This document shows positions 54,193 through 62,720 of a DNA stretch of 64,000 nt, one piece after another. Position 1 is the stretch's first letter. Each line of letters begins with the position of its first letter. Location: positions 62,001 through 126,000 of the forward strand of contig NZ_SCSK01000038.1 of NCBI RefSeq assembly GCF_004297875.1, given 5' to 3'. Under the pieces are notes generated by a model. The model was not told the origin of the DNA and did no database searches. It was given only the letters and a program-made list of their open reading frames with translations. Source of the DNA: Pandoraea sp. (GTDB lineage Bacteria; Pseudomonadota; Gammaproteobacteria; Burkholderiales; Burkholderiaceae). Both the position numbers and the translations under genes were made by a program.

Positions 54193-54394
54193 AGCGCGTC
54201 ACGTAAGCGCCGGCGCCGCCCCGACTGCGCGTCGGTTGCCAGCATCGACGGCCCGAGGCGTCTGGTCTGGCGCCGTCGGCCTATCCCCTTGCTTTCCTCG
54301 ATCTGCCCACCGCGACGCGGTGGGCACGCTTCGGCCTATTGACACCCGGGTGGGTTGGACGATAATTCGGCAAACTATGCTGACAGAGGAGACT
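54193..54394. other. Gap between lgt and the enoyl-CoA hydratase
   Basis: About 200 bp with a GC-rich segment. A GAGGAG ribosome binding site at the right end serves the next gene. No RNA gene was seen. Confidence 0.35.
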
Positions 54395-55207
54395 ATGAAA
54401 CCCATCACGGCGGGCGGCTGTGTGACGATCGAGCGAGCTGCCGCCCATGCTGGCGAGGGCATCGCCACAGTCGTGTTGAGTCATCCGGGCAAACTCAATG
54501 CGCTGTCGGTCAGGATGTGGCGCGAGTTGCACGCGTGTGTCACCGAACTGGCTGCCGACGATGGGGTGCGCGCGATCGTCGTGCGTGGCGCGGACGGTCA
54601 TTTCGCGGCGGGCGCCGATATCGAGGAGTTTCCTGTCGAGCGGGGTACCGAGGCCGCGCTGCGGCGCTACCACAATGACATTATCGCGCCGGCACTCGAT
54701 GCGCTGGCGGGTTGCCGTCACCCGACGGTGGCCTTGATCGAAGGGGTATGCGTGGGCGGCGGGCTGGAGATCGCCGCGCATTGCGACTTGCGGATTGCCG
54801 GCGAAGCCAGCCGTTTCGGCATTCCGATCAATCAATTGGGTTTTTCGATGGCGCCCGGCGAGTTGCGCGGCGTGCTTGGCCTGGTGGGGCGTGCGGTTGC
54901 CCTGGAGTTACTGCTGGAGGGGCGGATTTTCGGTGCGCACGAAGCCAGGGAGAAGGGCCTGCTGACACGCGTCACGCGCGAGCGCGACGTCGCCGCCGAG
55001 GCTTACGCCGCGGCTCGGCGCATCGCGGCGGGTGCACCGCTGGCGGCCCGCATCAATAAAATGCTGATCCGGCGCATGACGCCGCAAGTCGAGCCGTTGA
55101 CCGAAGATGAGTGGGCCGCCGCATTCGCCTATTGGGATTCGCATGACCATCGCGAGGGGGTGGCCGCTTTTCTCGAAAAGCGCGTGCCGAACTTTCGCGG
55201 GCACTGA
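54395..55207 (+). CDS. Enoyl-CoA hydratase/isomerase family protein
   Basis: 270 residues of crotonase fold: TVVLSHPGKLNALSVRMWREL, AGADIEEFP (oxyanion-hole loop, about 72-80), GVCVGGGLEIAAHCDLRIAGEASRFGIP (about 118-145). Position of the usual catalytic glutamates is not clear enough to say hydratase versus isomerase. The ATG at 54395 follows GAGGAG. Next to malonyl-CoA synthetase, so possibly part of a shared acyl-CoA pathway. Confidence 0.85.
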   Translation: MKPITAGGCVTIERAAAHAGEGIATVVLSHPGKLNALSVRMWRELHACVTELAADDGVRAIVVRGADGHFAAGADIEEFPVERGTEAALRRYHNDIIAPALDALAGCRHPTVALIEGVCVGGGLEIAAHCDLRIAGEASRFGIPINQLGFSMAPGELRGVLGLVGRAVALELLLEGRIFGAHEAREKGLLTRVTRERDVAAEAYAAARRIAAGAPLAARINKMLIRRMTPQVEPLTEDEWAAAFAYWDSHDHREGVAAFLEKRVPNFRGH

Positions 55208-55256
55208 TGCCGACTGCGGAGCGACCGCCCTGCCAGGATTTTTCACTGTTGAATAC

Positions 55257-56807
55257 ATGATGACGACGCCAAACGCCAATCTTTACGCGCTGCTGAGCAG
55301 CCGCTTTCCGGCCGATCGCAGCGCTTGCTGCATCGAAACCCAGGATGGGCTGTATTACAGCTGGGACGACCTGGAGCGCGCCACCGCGCGGATCGCCAAC
55401 CTGCTGATCAGCCTTGATCTGCCGGCGGGCTCGCGAGTGGCGGTGCAGGTGGAAAAGTCGCCGGAGGCGTTATTCCTTTACCTGGCGACGCTGCGGGCCG
55501 GCTTGGTGTATTTGCCTTTGAACACGGCGTACCGCGCTGCGGAGATCGAATATTTCGTCGGCAATGCGGAACCTGCTGTCGTGGTTTGCACGGCGCAGAA
55601 TTTTGGCTGGGTTTCGAAGATCGCTTTCAAAAGCGGCGCTCACAGCGTATTCACGCTCAACGACGATCGCAGCGGCACGTTACTGGAGCGTGCCGCCGCG
55701 CACGGCGATGCCTGCGAGATCGTGCCGCGCGCCGCCGCCGATCTGGCGGCGATCCTGTATACGTCGGGCACCACTGGGCGCAGCAAGGGGGCGATGCTCA
55801 CGCATGGCAACCTGGCCTCCAACGCAGAAGTGCTGCACGACTACTGGGGCTGGAGCAGGCGCCCGCCGGGCAGCGATGTGCTACTGCACGCATTGCCGAT
55901 TTTCCATGTGCATGGCTTGTTTGTCGCCAGTCATGGCGCGCTGCTGTCGGGCAGCAAAATGATCTGGTTGTCGAAGTTCGATGCGCGCGAGGTGCTCCGG
56001 CAGCTGCCGCGGGCCACCGTCTTCATGGGCGTGCCGACTTACTATGTGCGCCTGTTGGCCGAGGACGGCCTCACGCGGGAAACCTGCCGGGCGATGCGGC
56101 TGTTCATTTCCGGCTCGGCGCCCCTGTTGAAGGAAACTTTCGAGTCGTTTCGTCAACGCACCGGTCATACGATTCTGGAGCGTTACGGCATGTCGGAGAC
56201 GGTCATGCTGACGTCGAATCCGTATGATGGCGATGCCGTTTCGGCGCGGCGCGGTGGCACCGTGGGGTTGCCGCTGCCGGGGGTGACGCTGCGCGTTGTC
56301 GACGATGCGGGTCGCCTATGCGGGCCAGACGAGATTGGTCATTTGCAGGTCAAGGGGCCGAATGTGTTCGCAGGCTACTGGCGCATGCCGGAAAAGACCC
56401 GCGAGGAATTCACCGATGACGGCTTCTTCAAGACCGGCGATGTCGGCAAGGCCGACCACAGCGGTTACGTGAGTATCGTTGGCCGCTCCAAGGATTTGAT
56501 CATTTCGGGCGGTTTCAATGTGTACCCGAAGGAAATCGAAGGAGTGATCGACGAGTTGCCCGGCGTGTCGGAATCGGCGGTGGTCGGCGTGCCGCACCCC
56601 GACTTCGGCGAAGCCGTGGTGGCGGTGGTGGTGCCTCGGGACGGCGCTTCGCTCGACGCGGGCAGCGTGATCAGCACGCTCAAGGGGCGCATCGCCAATT
56701 TCAAGGTGCCCAAGCAGGTGCATTTCGTCGCGGAGCTGCCGCGCAATACGATGGGCAAGGTGCAGAAGAACGTGTTGCGCGAGCGCTTTTCGGCGGCACC
56801 CGCCTGA
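55257..56807 (+). CDS. matB: Malonyl-CoA synthetase (MatB-like acyl-CoA ligase)
   Basis: 516 residues of the adenylate-forming family. A3 LYTSGTTGRSKGAMLTHGN (about 168-186), A5 LERYGMSETVMLTSNPYDG (about 309-327, with the MatB-type MSE/TS signature), A8 GRSKDLIISGGFNVYPKEIE and the A10 lysine in RNTMGKVQKN. The pattern best matches malonate-CoA ligase; related acyl-CoA ligases cannot be excluded. It lies 49 bp after the enoyl-CoA hydratase gene. Confidence 0.85.
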   Translation: MMTTPNANLYALLSSRFPADRSACCIETQDGLYYSWDDLERATARIANLLISLDLPAGSRVAVQVEKSPEALFLYLATLRAGLVYLPLNTAYRAAEIEYFVGNAEPAVVVCTAQNFGWVSKIAFKSGAHSVFTLNDDRSGTLLERAAAHGDACEIVPRAAADLAAILYTSGTTGRSKGAMLTHGNLASNAEVLHDYWGWSRRPPGSDVLLHALPIFHVHGLFVASHGALLSGSKMIWLSKFDAREVLRQLPRATVFMGVPTYYVRLLAEDGLTRETCRAMRLFISGSAPLLKETFESFRQRTGHTILERYGMSETVMLTSNPYDGDAVSARRGGTVGLPLPGVTLRVVDDAGRLCGPDEIGHLQVKGPNVFAGYWRMPEKTREEFTDDGFFKTGDVGKADHSGYVSIVGRSKDLIISGGFNVYPKEIEGVIDELPGVSESAVVGVPHPDFGEAVVAVVVPRDGASLDAGSVISTLKGRIANFKVPKQVHFVAELPRNTMGKVQKNVLRERFSAAPA

Positions 56808-56858
56808 CACTGCCGCCGTCACCCCTGCCATCGCATGGATGACGGCGCCGGCCGCCGC

Positions 56859-57557
56859 TCAGTGCACCATCTGCACCGAGCCTGAGACATTCACCGTCAC
56901 TTGCGCCTTGCCGCCTTCGAGCGGCACGCTGGGCGCGGCCGCCTTGTCAGCGGCCATCGCACTCATCATGAACGGATGCGGCATGATCGGCGTGCTATAG
57001 CCGACACGCACTTCACGAATCGTATAGCCAGAATAGCCGAAAGCATGGCTGTTGGCCTGAGCCTGTTCCTTGAATGCCGCGATCGCCTGGGCCGTCAGCT
57101 TGCCCTCGGCGGCGCGCTGTGCCTCGCGCGACAGCGAAAACGACACGCCGCCCACCTGCATGGTGTCGCTCAGTTGTCCCGCCAGCCGCGAGGCTGCCGC
57201 GAAGTCGCGCGACTTGAGCAGTAGCTCGGTGCGCCCGCGCCACGACGAAATCCGTCCGTTGCGGTCGCTGGTCGGGTACAGAGAAACATTGCCTGTCTGC
57301 ACGCTGATATCACTCTGGGCCGTGGCGCGCTTGAGCGCCTGGGCCGCCTTCTGGTTCAGCGCGGCCGAGACGGCGGCCGGGTCGCTGCCTTGCTGCTCGG
57401 CGAACAGGGTGATTTGAACTGTATCTTGCGGCACTTCGGTGCTGGCTTGGGCATTCAGTGAAAGCACTCCCGCGGGGGCGGCTTCGGCCGCCAGAGCGTG
57501 AGCCGGCAGATTGCCCAGGGCCAGCAGGAGAACGGCGGCGGTTGCATATGGTTTCAT
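56859..57557 (-). CDS. Exported SIMPL-domain (DUF541) protein
   Basis: 232 residues with a signal peptide (MKPYATAAVLLLALGNLPAHALA) and a SIMPL/DUF541 domain: LSLNAQASTEVPQDTVQITLFAEQQG, then LNQKAAQALKRA, and YTIREVRVGY in the repeat. This periplasmic family (e.g. YggE) is of unclear biochemical function, linked to stress and immune-signal homologues elsewhere. ATG 57557 selects the signal peptide. Confidence 0.85.
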   Translation of the reverse strand: MKPYATAAVLLLALGNLPAHALAAEAAPAGVLSLNAQASTEVPQDTVQITLFAEQQGSDPAAVSAALNQKAAQALKRATAQSDISVQTGNVSLYPTSDRNGRISSWRGRTELLLKSRDFAAASRLAGQLSDTMQVGGVSFSLSREAQRAAEGKLTAQAIAAFKEQAQANSHAFGYSGYTIREVRVGYSTPIMPHPFMMSAMAADKAAAPSVPLEGGKAQVTVNVSGSVQMVH

Positions 57558-57702
57558 GGATTGACTCCTGGAGAGAGGGAGGACTTGCGGCAAATGCCAA
57601 TGGTGCCCGTGCTGCCTGCCGTGGTCGAGCCGGCACGGCAAAAAGCCGGCCCGCCATAAGAGGACGCCGGCGCGCATAAGTTCTTCCCGATCATGATCGA
57701 GA

Positions 57703-58167
57703 TCAAGCCGGTAGCAGACGGGTCGTGATGAACTCCCAGTGTTGCGGTGCGACGGGAGTAATCGACAGACGGTTACCTTTGGTAAGTATTTGTAACGACG
57801 CTAATTCAGGAATGCTACGCAGTTCGCTCAGTGGCAGAAGAGGCGTCTTGCGCACCAGCTTGACGTCGACGAGCATCCAGCGCGGCGCTTCCCGGGAGGC
57901 TTTCGGATCGTGGTAAGGGCTGGCCGGATCGAATTGCGTCGGATCGGGATAGGCGCTCGAGGCAACTTCCGCGATGCCGGCAATGCCGGGCACCGCGCAG
58001 CTCGAATGATAGAACAGCACGCCGTCGCCGATCTGCATGCCATCGCGCATGAAATTGCGCGCCTGGTAGTTGCGCACGCCGGTCCAGGCCAGCGTTTGGC
58101 GGGGGGCGTTGGCCAGATCGTCGATGCTGGCCTCGTCGGGTTCGGATTTCATCAGCCAATATTTCAT
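57703..58167 (-). CDS. EVE-domain protein
   Basis: 154 residues of the EVE/PUA-like fold: MKYWLMKSEPDEASIDDL, TGVRNYQARNFMRDGMQIGDGVLFYHSS, then a C-terminal PLSELRSIPELASLQILTKGNRLSITPV. Relatives bind modified bases in nucleic acids. Often clustered near zapA and 6S RNA in this group of bacteria. Confidence 0.92.
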   Translation of the reverse strand: MKYWLMKSEPDEASIDDLANAPRQTLAWTGVRNYQARNFMRDGMQIGDGVLFYHSSCAVPGIAGIAEVASSAYPDPTQFDPASPYHDPKASREAPRWMLVDVKLVRKTPLLPLSELRSIPELASLQILTKGNRLSITPVAPQHWEFITTRLLPA

Positions 58168-58499
58168 GCGTCAGGACTCCTTGGCGTGTGGCATACCACA
58201 TTGTAGGGGAGCGAGGGCTTTGCCGCTTTGGAGGCCCGGTTCGATTTTTTCGCTGAACCTCTGCCCTGCACAAAACTCGAAGTCCTATTATGCTTAGTGC
58301 ACAGGGAGTAAAGCCGTCGAAGAAAGGCTTGAGTTTTTTGACTATCCTATAAATGAGGTTGTCGCGAAACGATTTTGGCGATGCTGCACGGTGTAATTCC
58401 ACCGGTCGATCGTCCCACGGCATCGGTGTTTTACATCGTCGCCTGGCAGCACCGGCCCCGCACGAGCATACATGTGATAACCAATCCTGGGAGAATTCC
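58168..58499. other. Intergenic region before the ferritin-like gene
   Basis: About 330 bp with AT-rich patches (around 58240-58360) that probably hold the promoters of the divergent EVE and ferritin-like genes. No RNA gene or operator is evident. Confidence 0.35.
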
Positions 58500-59297
58500 A
58501 TGTCAGCAGAGCCGACCGTAAGATCCGATGCATTCACTTTCTATGCCCTGGCAACGTTGTCGTTCGTCGAGAGCAGCGTTCCGGAGTTTGTCTCGACCTT
58601 GAATGTCATGTACGCGGATGATCCTGAAATGCGGGATTGGCTGCGCGAAACGTGGCTGCGAGAGGAGATCGAGCATGGCCGACTGGCACGAACCTATATT
58701 GCCAAGACGTGGCCAGAGTTTGACTGGCAACCGGCTTACGATGCGTTCCTGGTGCGCTACAAGCCGCTTTGCGACGTCGAATACATGCGCCCGTCGCTGG
58801 CCCTGGAGGCGCTCTCGCGCTGCGTCATCGAAACCGAAACGGCGATGATCTACCGGTGCCTCGAAGCCGAGATGAGCGATCCGGAACTCAAGGCGATGAT
58901 GCGCAAGCTCAGCAGCGAGGAGGTTGGGCACTATCGCTATTTCCGCAAAACGTTCGACCGTTACAACGCGGCAGAGCGCCACGGCGTGATTCGCCGGTTG
59001 CATACGATAGTCAAGCGCAGCGAAATGGTGCGCGACGAAGATATCGCCATCGCTTTCGAGCCCCTGAGTGACGCTGCGTTCTGGCGCGGACCGAAGCCTT
59101 TCGAGGAAATGACGTGGCAGGAATTCCTGGAGGTGTCCGGCGACATGATGAAGCGGCGCCTGCCGGTCGAGGCTGCCACGCGAATGATGTTCAAGCCGCT
59201 GGAAACGGGTGTCTGGTGGCGTGACAAACCGACACGTGCGCTGTTGTCGTTCATGGTCAAGCGGCAGTATCCGCAGCTCGCCGGCGGCGAGGCCTAG
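58500..59297 (+). CDS. Ferritin-like diiron four-helix protein
   Basis: 265 residues. Two carboxylate-bridged diiron motifs are visible: REEIEHGRLA (about 57-66; EExxH) and the pair IETETAMIY (about 112-120) plus SEEVGHYRYF (about 140-149; EExxH). Helical throughout, with a C-terminal region (PFEEMTWQEFLEVSGDMMKRR) beyond the usual bundle. It resembles bacterial ferritin-like oxidases of unknown substrate. The ATG at 58500 follows GGGAGA. Followed by a strong terminator. Confidence 0.7.
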   Translation: MSAEPTVRSDAFTFYALATLSFVESSVPEFVSTLNVMYADDPEMRDWLRETWLREEIEHGRLARTYIAKTWPEFDWQPAYDAFLVRYKPLCDVEYMRPSLALEALSRCVIETETAMIYRCLEAEMSDPELKAMMRKLSSEEVGHYRYFRKTFDRYNAAERHGVIRRLHTIVKRSEMVRDEDIAIAFEPLSDAAFWRGPKPFEEMTWQEFLEVSGDMMKRRLPVEAATRMMFKPLETGVWWRDKPTRALLSFMVKRQYPQLAGGEA

Positions 59298-59312
59298 CCT
59301 GCTGGCGGCATG

Positions 59313-59352
59313 AAAAAAACCGGCTTGCGTAGATTCGCAAGCCGGTTTTTCT
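59313..59352. terminator. Bidirectional intrinsic terminator
   Basis: Stem AAAAACCGGCTTGCG (59315-59329) with its complement at 59336-59350 and a 6-base loop, with A- and T-runs on both sides, so it can act in both directions. It closes the ferritin-like transcript. Confidence 0.9.
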
Positions 59353-59390
59353 TGTGTGATGCAGGCGTCGCTATTCGCAACCACGCCGCA

Positions 59391-59430
59391 ATGGAAAACG
59401 GCACTGCAATCGGGTGATTGCAGTGCCGTT
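59391..59430 (-). terminator. Intrinsic terminator downstream of 6S RNA
   Basis: Perfect 15-bp stem, arms 59397-59411 and 59416-59430 (AACGGCACTGCAATC and complement) with a 4-base loop. On the minus strand the stem is followed by a short TTTT run, placed just after the 6S RNA 3' end. Confidence 0.8.
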
Positions 59431-59433
59431 GGA

Positions 59434-59617
59434 GTAGGTCCCCACCTTAGCCGCCAGGCCGGCATCCTGAACCGTAAGGTTCAAGGTGGTCGCGGTTAGT
59501 AGCACATTGGGTTCATCAGACAGAGTGACGCTCACGCTTGTGCCACAAACTTCCGCAACCTGCATCCGATCATTGGTTCAAGGAATTTACGACCTTCGCG
59601 AACCAGGCAGGGAGAAA
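59434..59617 (-). ncRNA. ssrS: 6S RNA (ssrS)
   Basis: On the minus strand, about 184 nt. The 5' end reads TTTCTCCCTGCCTGGTTCGCG, like the E. coli 6S start with its TTCGC stretch. Near the 3' end the conserved hairpin ACCTTGAACC...GGTTCAAGG is followed by GCCTGGCGGC, closely matching 6S of other proteobacteria. The terminal stem pairs TCCCTGCCT (59605-59613) with AGGTGGGGA (59439-59447) over nine bases including G-U pairs. It is directly downstream of zapA, the usual position of ssrS. 6S RNA mimics an open promoter and sequesters sigma-70 polymerase in stationary phase. Exact ends are estimated. Confidence 0.85.
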
Positions 59618-59668
59618 CAATCATGCCACGCAAGAAGCAGCTTTGCAACCTCGCCGCACCTGCATTCT

Positions 59669-59980
59669 TCAAGTTTGATACTGGTCGATGACCTGATCCA
59701 GCCGCTCGTTCATGTGTTGAATTGTACGCTGAATTTCTTCAGCCGGAAACGCTTGTCCGGCGTTCACGCTCTTTTGCAGATTAAGCAATTCCGATGCCAG
59801 GCTCAGCGCCGCCATCACGGCGATACGGTCAGTGCCGCGCACGCTGCTTTGCGCGCGCAATTTGCTCATTTCCTCGTCGACCCTTGCCACGGCAGCGCGC
59901 AGGTCGTTCTCGAGTTCCGGCTGGCAGGCAAGCCGATAGGACTGGCCTGCGATGGCCACTTCGATTTGTTTGGCGCTCAT
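59669..59980 (-). CDS. zapA: Cell division protein ZapA
   Basis: 103 residues: MSAKQIEVAIAGQSYRLACQPELENDLRAAVARVDEEMSKL, then RIAVMAALSLASELL, and a C-terminal coiled coil (RTIQHMNERLDQVI). It cross-links FtsZ protofilaments. Overlaps its upstream neighbour by 4 bp. Confidence 0.93.
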   Translation of the reverse strand: MSAKQIEVAIAGQSYRLACQPELENDLRAAVARVDEEMSKLRAQSSVRGTDRIAVMAALSLASELLNLQKSVNAGQAFPAEEIQRTIQHMNERLDQVIDQYQT

Positions 59981-60282
59981 GCGTTCTCACCTCCCTGCAG
60001 CAGGTCGAGTTGACCTTCGGCGGGGCTATTGTGCGGGAGTTTTTCCAGGATGGCGTTGAGCCGCACCTGGGCTTCATCGATCTTGGCGGCGAGCTGATCG
60101 CGCTGCAGGCGCAACTGATCGCGTTCATGCCGCAATTGTTCCGTATTGGCCAGTACCTGCTCATGCTCACGGCGTACACGCTCAAGCTCACTTTGCAGCG
60201 CCTGGTTGTGTTGATGAAAGCGGTGGCTGATCGACACCAATTGTTCAATTCTCTCGGTCAGTCGTTCGAGTTCGGTAAGCAT
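59977..60282 (-). CDS. ZapB-like coiled-coil protein
   Basis: 101 residues, almost entirely coiled coil (LTELERLTERIEQLVSISHRFHQHNQALQSELERVRREHEQVL and onward), matching the TIGR02449/DUF904 family that precedes zapA in betaproteobacteria. Probably a Z-ring accessory protein, translationally coupled to zapA by the 4-bp overlap. Confidence 0.85.
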   Translation of the reverse strand: MLTELERLTERIEQLVSISHRFHQHNQALQSELERVRREHEQVLANTEQLRHERDQLRLQRDQLAAKIDEAQVRLNAILEKLPHNSPAEGQLDLLQGGENA

Positions 60283-60437
60283 AGGGGCTGCATCCTCGTG
60301 AATGGCCTACATTCTAACGGAATCATAGGGCTTTCCAGTAAGAAGCTGTAACAAAACTTCACTTACCCGCCGATCGCGATTCGTCCCTGGTTGCGCCCGA
60401 ATTGACGCGAACGGCAAGCGCGCCTAAACTTGCAGCG
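60283..60437. other. Divergent promoter region between zapB-like gene and riboswitch
   Basis: 155 bp containing the start of the zapA transcript and the promoter of the btu transcript. No other element was recognised. Confidence 0.35.
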
Positions 60438-60636
60438 CTTTGGTGCTCGTGCAGGCTTCCGGCCTGCGCAGTTAAACGGGAAACAGGGAGCCGCGTCCAC
60501 TCGGATCGAGCCAACCTGTGCTGCCCCCGCAACGGTAAGCAACTTTCCCTGGCATGCGCCAGGGATCAGCCACTCAAGCGCCACTGCGATCGCGGGAAGG
60601 CGAGTGTGCTGCGGTTGCCAGCCCGGATACCGGCCG
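60438..60636 (+). promoter_or_regulatory. Cobalamin (B12) riboswitch
   Basis: Core elements of the AdoCbl riboswitch appear in order: TTGGTGCTCGTGC, GTTAAACGGGAAACAGGGA (60471-60489), the B12 box GTGCTGCCCCCGCAACGGTAAG (about 60518-60539), AGCCACT, GGGAAGGCGAG (60594-60604) and a closing GCCCGGATACCGGCC. It lies 180 bp ahead of btuB and should lower btuBCD expression when cobalamin is plentiful. The remaining leader up to btuB is rich in GC hairpins that may form the expression platform. Confidence 0.93.
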
Positions 60637-60815
60637 AAGCGAGTCGGGGAATGGCGCGAGCGGAGGGCTTCGCACCAGTCGGGTGACCGTGCCGCCATGC
60701 GCCGGTGCCTGCGGCTGCGCGACCAGCGCGGCGCGCGTGACATTCCCTGTTTGCCACCGGCTTGCGGGGGAGCAGGCCGGAGGTATTCGCTCTGTCACGG
60801 AAAATCATTACTACA

Positions 60816-62696
60816 ATGCGTCTTCACGCCTATACGGCCGCGCTCCTCGCGCTGGCCGGTTTGCCGGCACTGCTTGCCGGTGTTGCCAATGCCCAGACCA
60901 CCGAGCCGGTTGCAGCGCTTGATCCCACCGTCGTGACGGCCTCTCGCACCACGCAAAAATTGAGCGACACGCTGGCCAGCACGACGGTCATTTCGCAGCG
61001 ACAGATTCAAAACAGCCAGGCGGCCGATCTGCCCGCGCTATTGCGCAGCGTGGCCGGCATCGAGATGGTCCAGACCGGTGGGCCCGGTTCACAGGCGAGC
61101 ATTTTCATGCGCGGGGCCAACTCGAATCAGGTGCTGATTCTGATCGACGGCGTTCCGGTGAGTTCGGCCACGACCGGTTTGACCGAGATCGACCAGATTC
61201 CCGCCAGTCAGATCGACCATATCGAAATCGTGCGCGGCAATGTCTCGGCACTGTATGGCTCGCAGGCGATCGGCGGTGTGATCCAGATTTTTACCAAACA
61301 CGGCGGCTATCACCCGCCGCGCGCGAGCGCCGAGCTGAGTTACGGCTCCTACGATACGCGCCGCGCCCAGATCGGCTTGAGCGGCGCACTGGACAAGGCG
61401 GGCAAGACGCAATTCAGCCTGAACGCGTCAACTTACAAGACTCGTGGCTTTTCGGCGATCGATCCCGCGCAGGGCGCGATTGTCAATCCGACGCCCGGGC
61501 AGGGTGCGAATCCGAACGACAATGGGTATGAAAACCGCAGTTTCTCGGCGCAATTGTCGCATCGCCTGAACGCTGACTGGGAAGTCGGTGCCAACTGGTT
61601 CCAGACCGACGGCACGGTCAGTTTCGATAATGCCTACGGCTTGCCGACCGACATCAATGAGACCGACACGCGCGTGCGCCTGCTGTCGGCCTTTGCGAAG
61701 GGGCATCTGACCAAATGGTGGAGCACCCGGATGACCGTCTCGCAAGGCAACGACGACAACGCCTCCTATTTGAACGGGCAGGCCAACGGCGACTTCCACA
61801 CCCGCACGCGGCAATTCGACTGGCAGAACGATTTCGCGCTGAGCGCCAACCAGTCGCTGCAAGCCGGCTACGAGCATCAGAACCAGGACGTGACCGCCTC
61901 CACCACGTATGCATCGACCACGCGACGCGTTGATTCGGTGTTCGCGGGCTACCAGGGGAAATTCGGCAGGAATCAACTCCAGTTGAACGTGCGGCGTGAC
62001 ATGTATTCGGACTTCGGCGGCGCCAATTCCTATTATGCCGGCTATGGTTTTGCCCTGACACCGCAATGGAAGCTGCTGGCCAGCGTGAGCGATGCGTTTC
62101 GCGCGCCGACCTTCAACGAGCTGTATTACCCGGGCTACGGCAACGCGAATTTGCTGCCGGAGCGCGCGCACTCGCTGGAATTCGGCGTGCAGCACAGTTC
62201 GGCGCTCGGTATCCTGCGTGTCAACGTGTTCCGCACGCGCTACAGCGACCTGATCAATGCCGATGCCCAGATCGGCTATCTCGCGGGGAATATCGACAGT
62301 GCCGAGGTCAGGGGCGTCGAGGCCATCTACACCGGCAACGTGGCCGGCGTGGACGTGAATTTGAACGCCACGCTGCAGCGACCAGTGGATAATGCCAACG
62401 ATACGCTGCTGCCGCGCCGCGCCCGGCGCTTTGCGCGACTGTCGCTGGCGCGGAAAATCGACGGCGTGCGCTGGGGCGCCGAATGGCTGGTCAGCGCCCG
62501 GCGACTCGATGGCGCCACGCCGTACACGCTGGGCGGCTACGGCATCGTCAACCTGAGTGCGCGATACGACATCAACAAATCCTGGTATGTCGCGGCGCGT
62601 CTGGACAATATTTTCAACAAGGCTTACGAGCTTGCATACAGTTACAACACGCCTGGGCGGGCCGCCTATGTCACGCTCGGCTGGCATCCGCGCTAG
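60816..62696 (+). CDS. btuB: TonB-dependent vitamin B12 receptor BtuB
   Basis: 626 residues: signal peptide (MRLHAYTAALLALAGLPALLAGVANA), TonB box-like DPTVVTASRTTQKLSDTLAST, plug domain with DLPALLRSVAGIEMVQTGGPGSQASIFMRGANSNQVLILIDGVPV, and a 22-strand barrel ending in an aromatic (YVTLGWHPR). Imports cobalamin across the outer membrane. The riboswitch upstream identifies the ligand better than the receptor sequence alone. Confidence 0.92.
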   Translation: MRLHAYTAALLALAGLPALLAGVANAQTTEPVAALDPTVVTASRTTQKLSDTLASTTVISQRQIQNSQAADLPALLRSVAGIEMVQTGGPGSQASIFMRGANSNQVLILIDGVPVSSATTGLTEIDQIPASQIDHIEIVRGNVSALYGSQAIGGVIQIFTKHGGYHPPRASAELSYGSYDTRRAQIGLSGALDKAGKTQFSLNASTYKTRGFSAIDPAQGAIVNPTPGQGANPNDNGYENRSFSAQLSHRLNADWEVGANWFQTDGTVSFDNAYGLPTDINETDTRVRLLSAFAKGHLTKWWSTRMTVSQGNDDNASYLNGQANGDFHTRTRQFDWQNDFALSANQSLQAGYEHQNQDVTASTTYASTTRRVDSVFAGYQGKFGRNQLQLNVRRDMYSDFGGANSYYAGYGFALTPQWKLLASVSDAFRAPTFNELYYPGYGNANLLPERAHSLEFGVQHSSALGILRVNVFRTRYSDLINADAQIGYLAGNIDSAEVRGVEAIYTGNVAGVDVNLNATLQRPVDNANDTLLPRRARRFARLSLARKIDGVRWGAEWLVSARRLDGATPYTLGGYGIVNLSARYDINKSWYVAARLDNIFNKAYELAYSYNTPGRAAYVTLGWHPR

Positions 62697-62720
62697 GCGC
62701 CGGCCGAGCGCCGCTGTGTC

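Noticed and set aside
59371..59565. 64-codon minus-strand frame
   Set aside because: It lies over the 6S RNA and its terminator; RNA conservation explains the sequence better.
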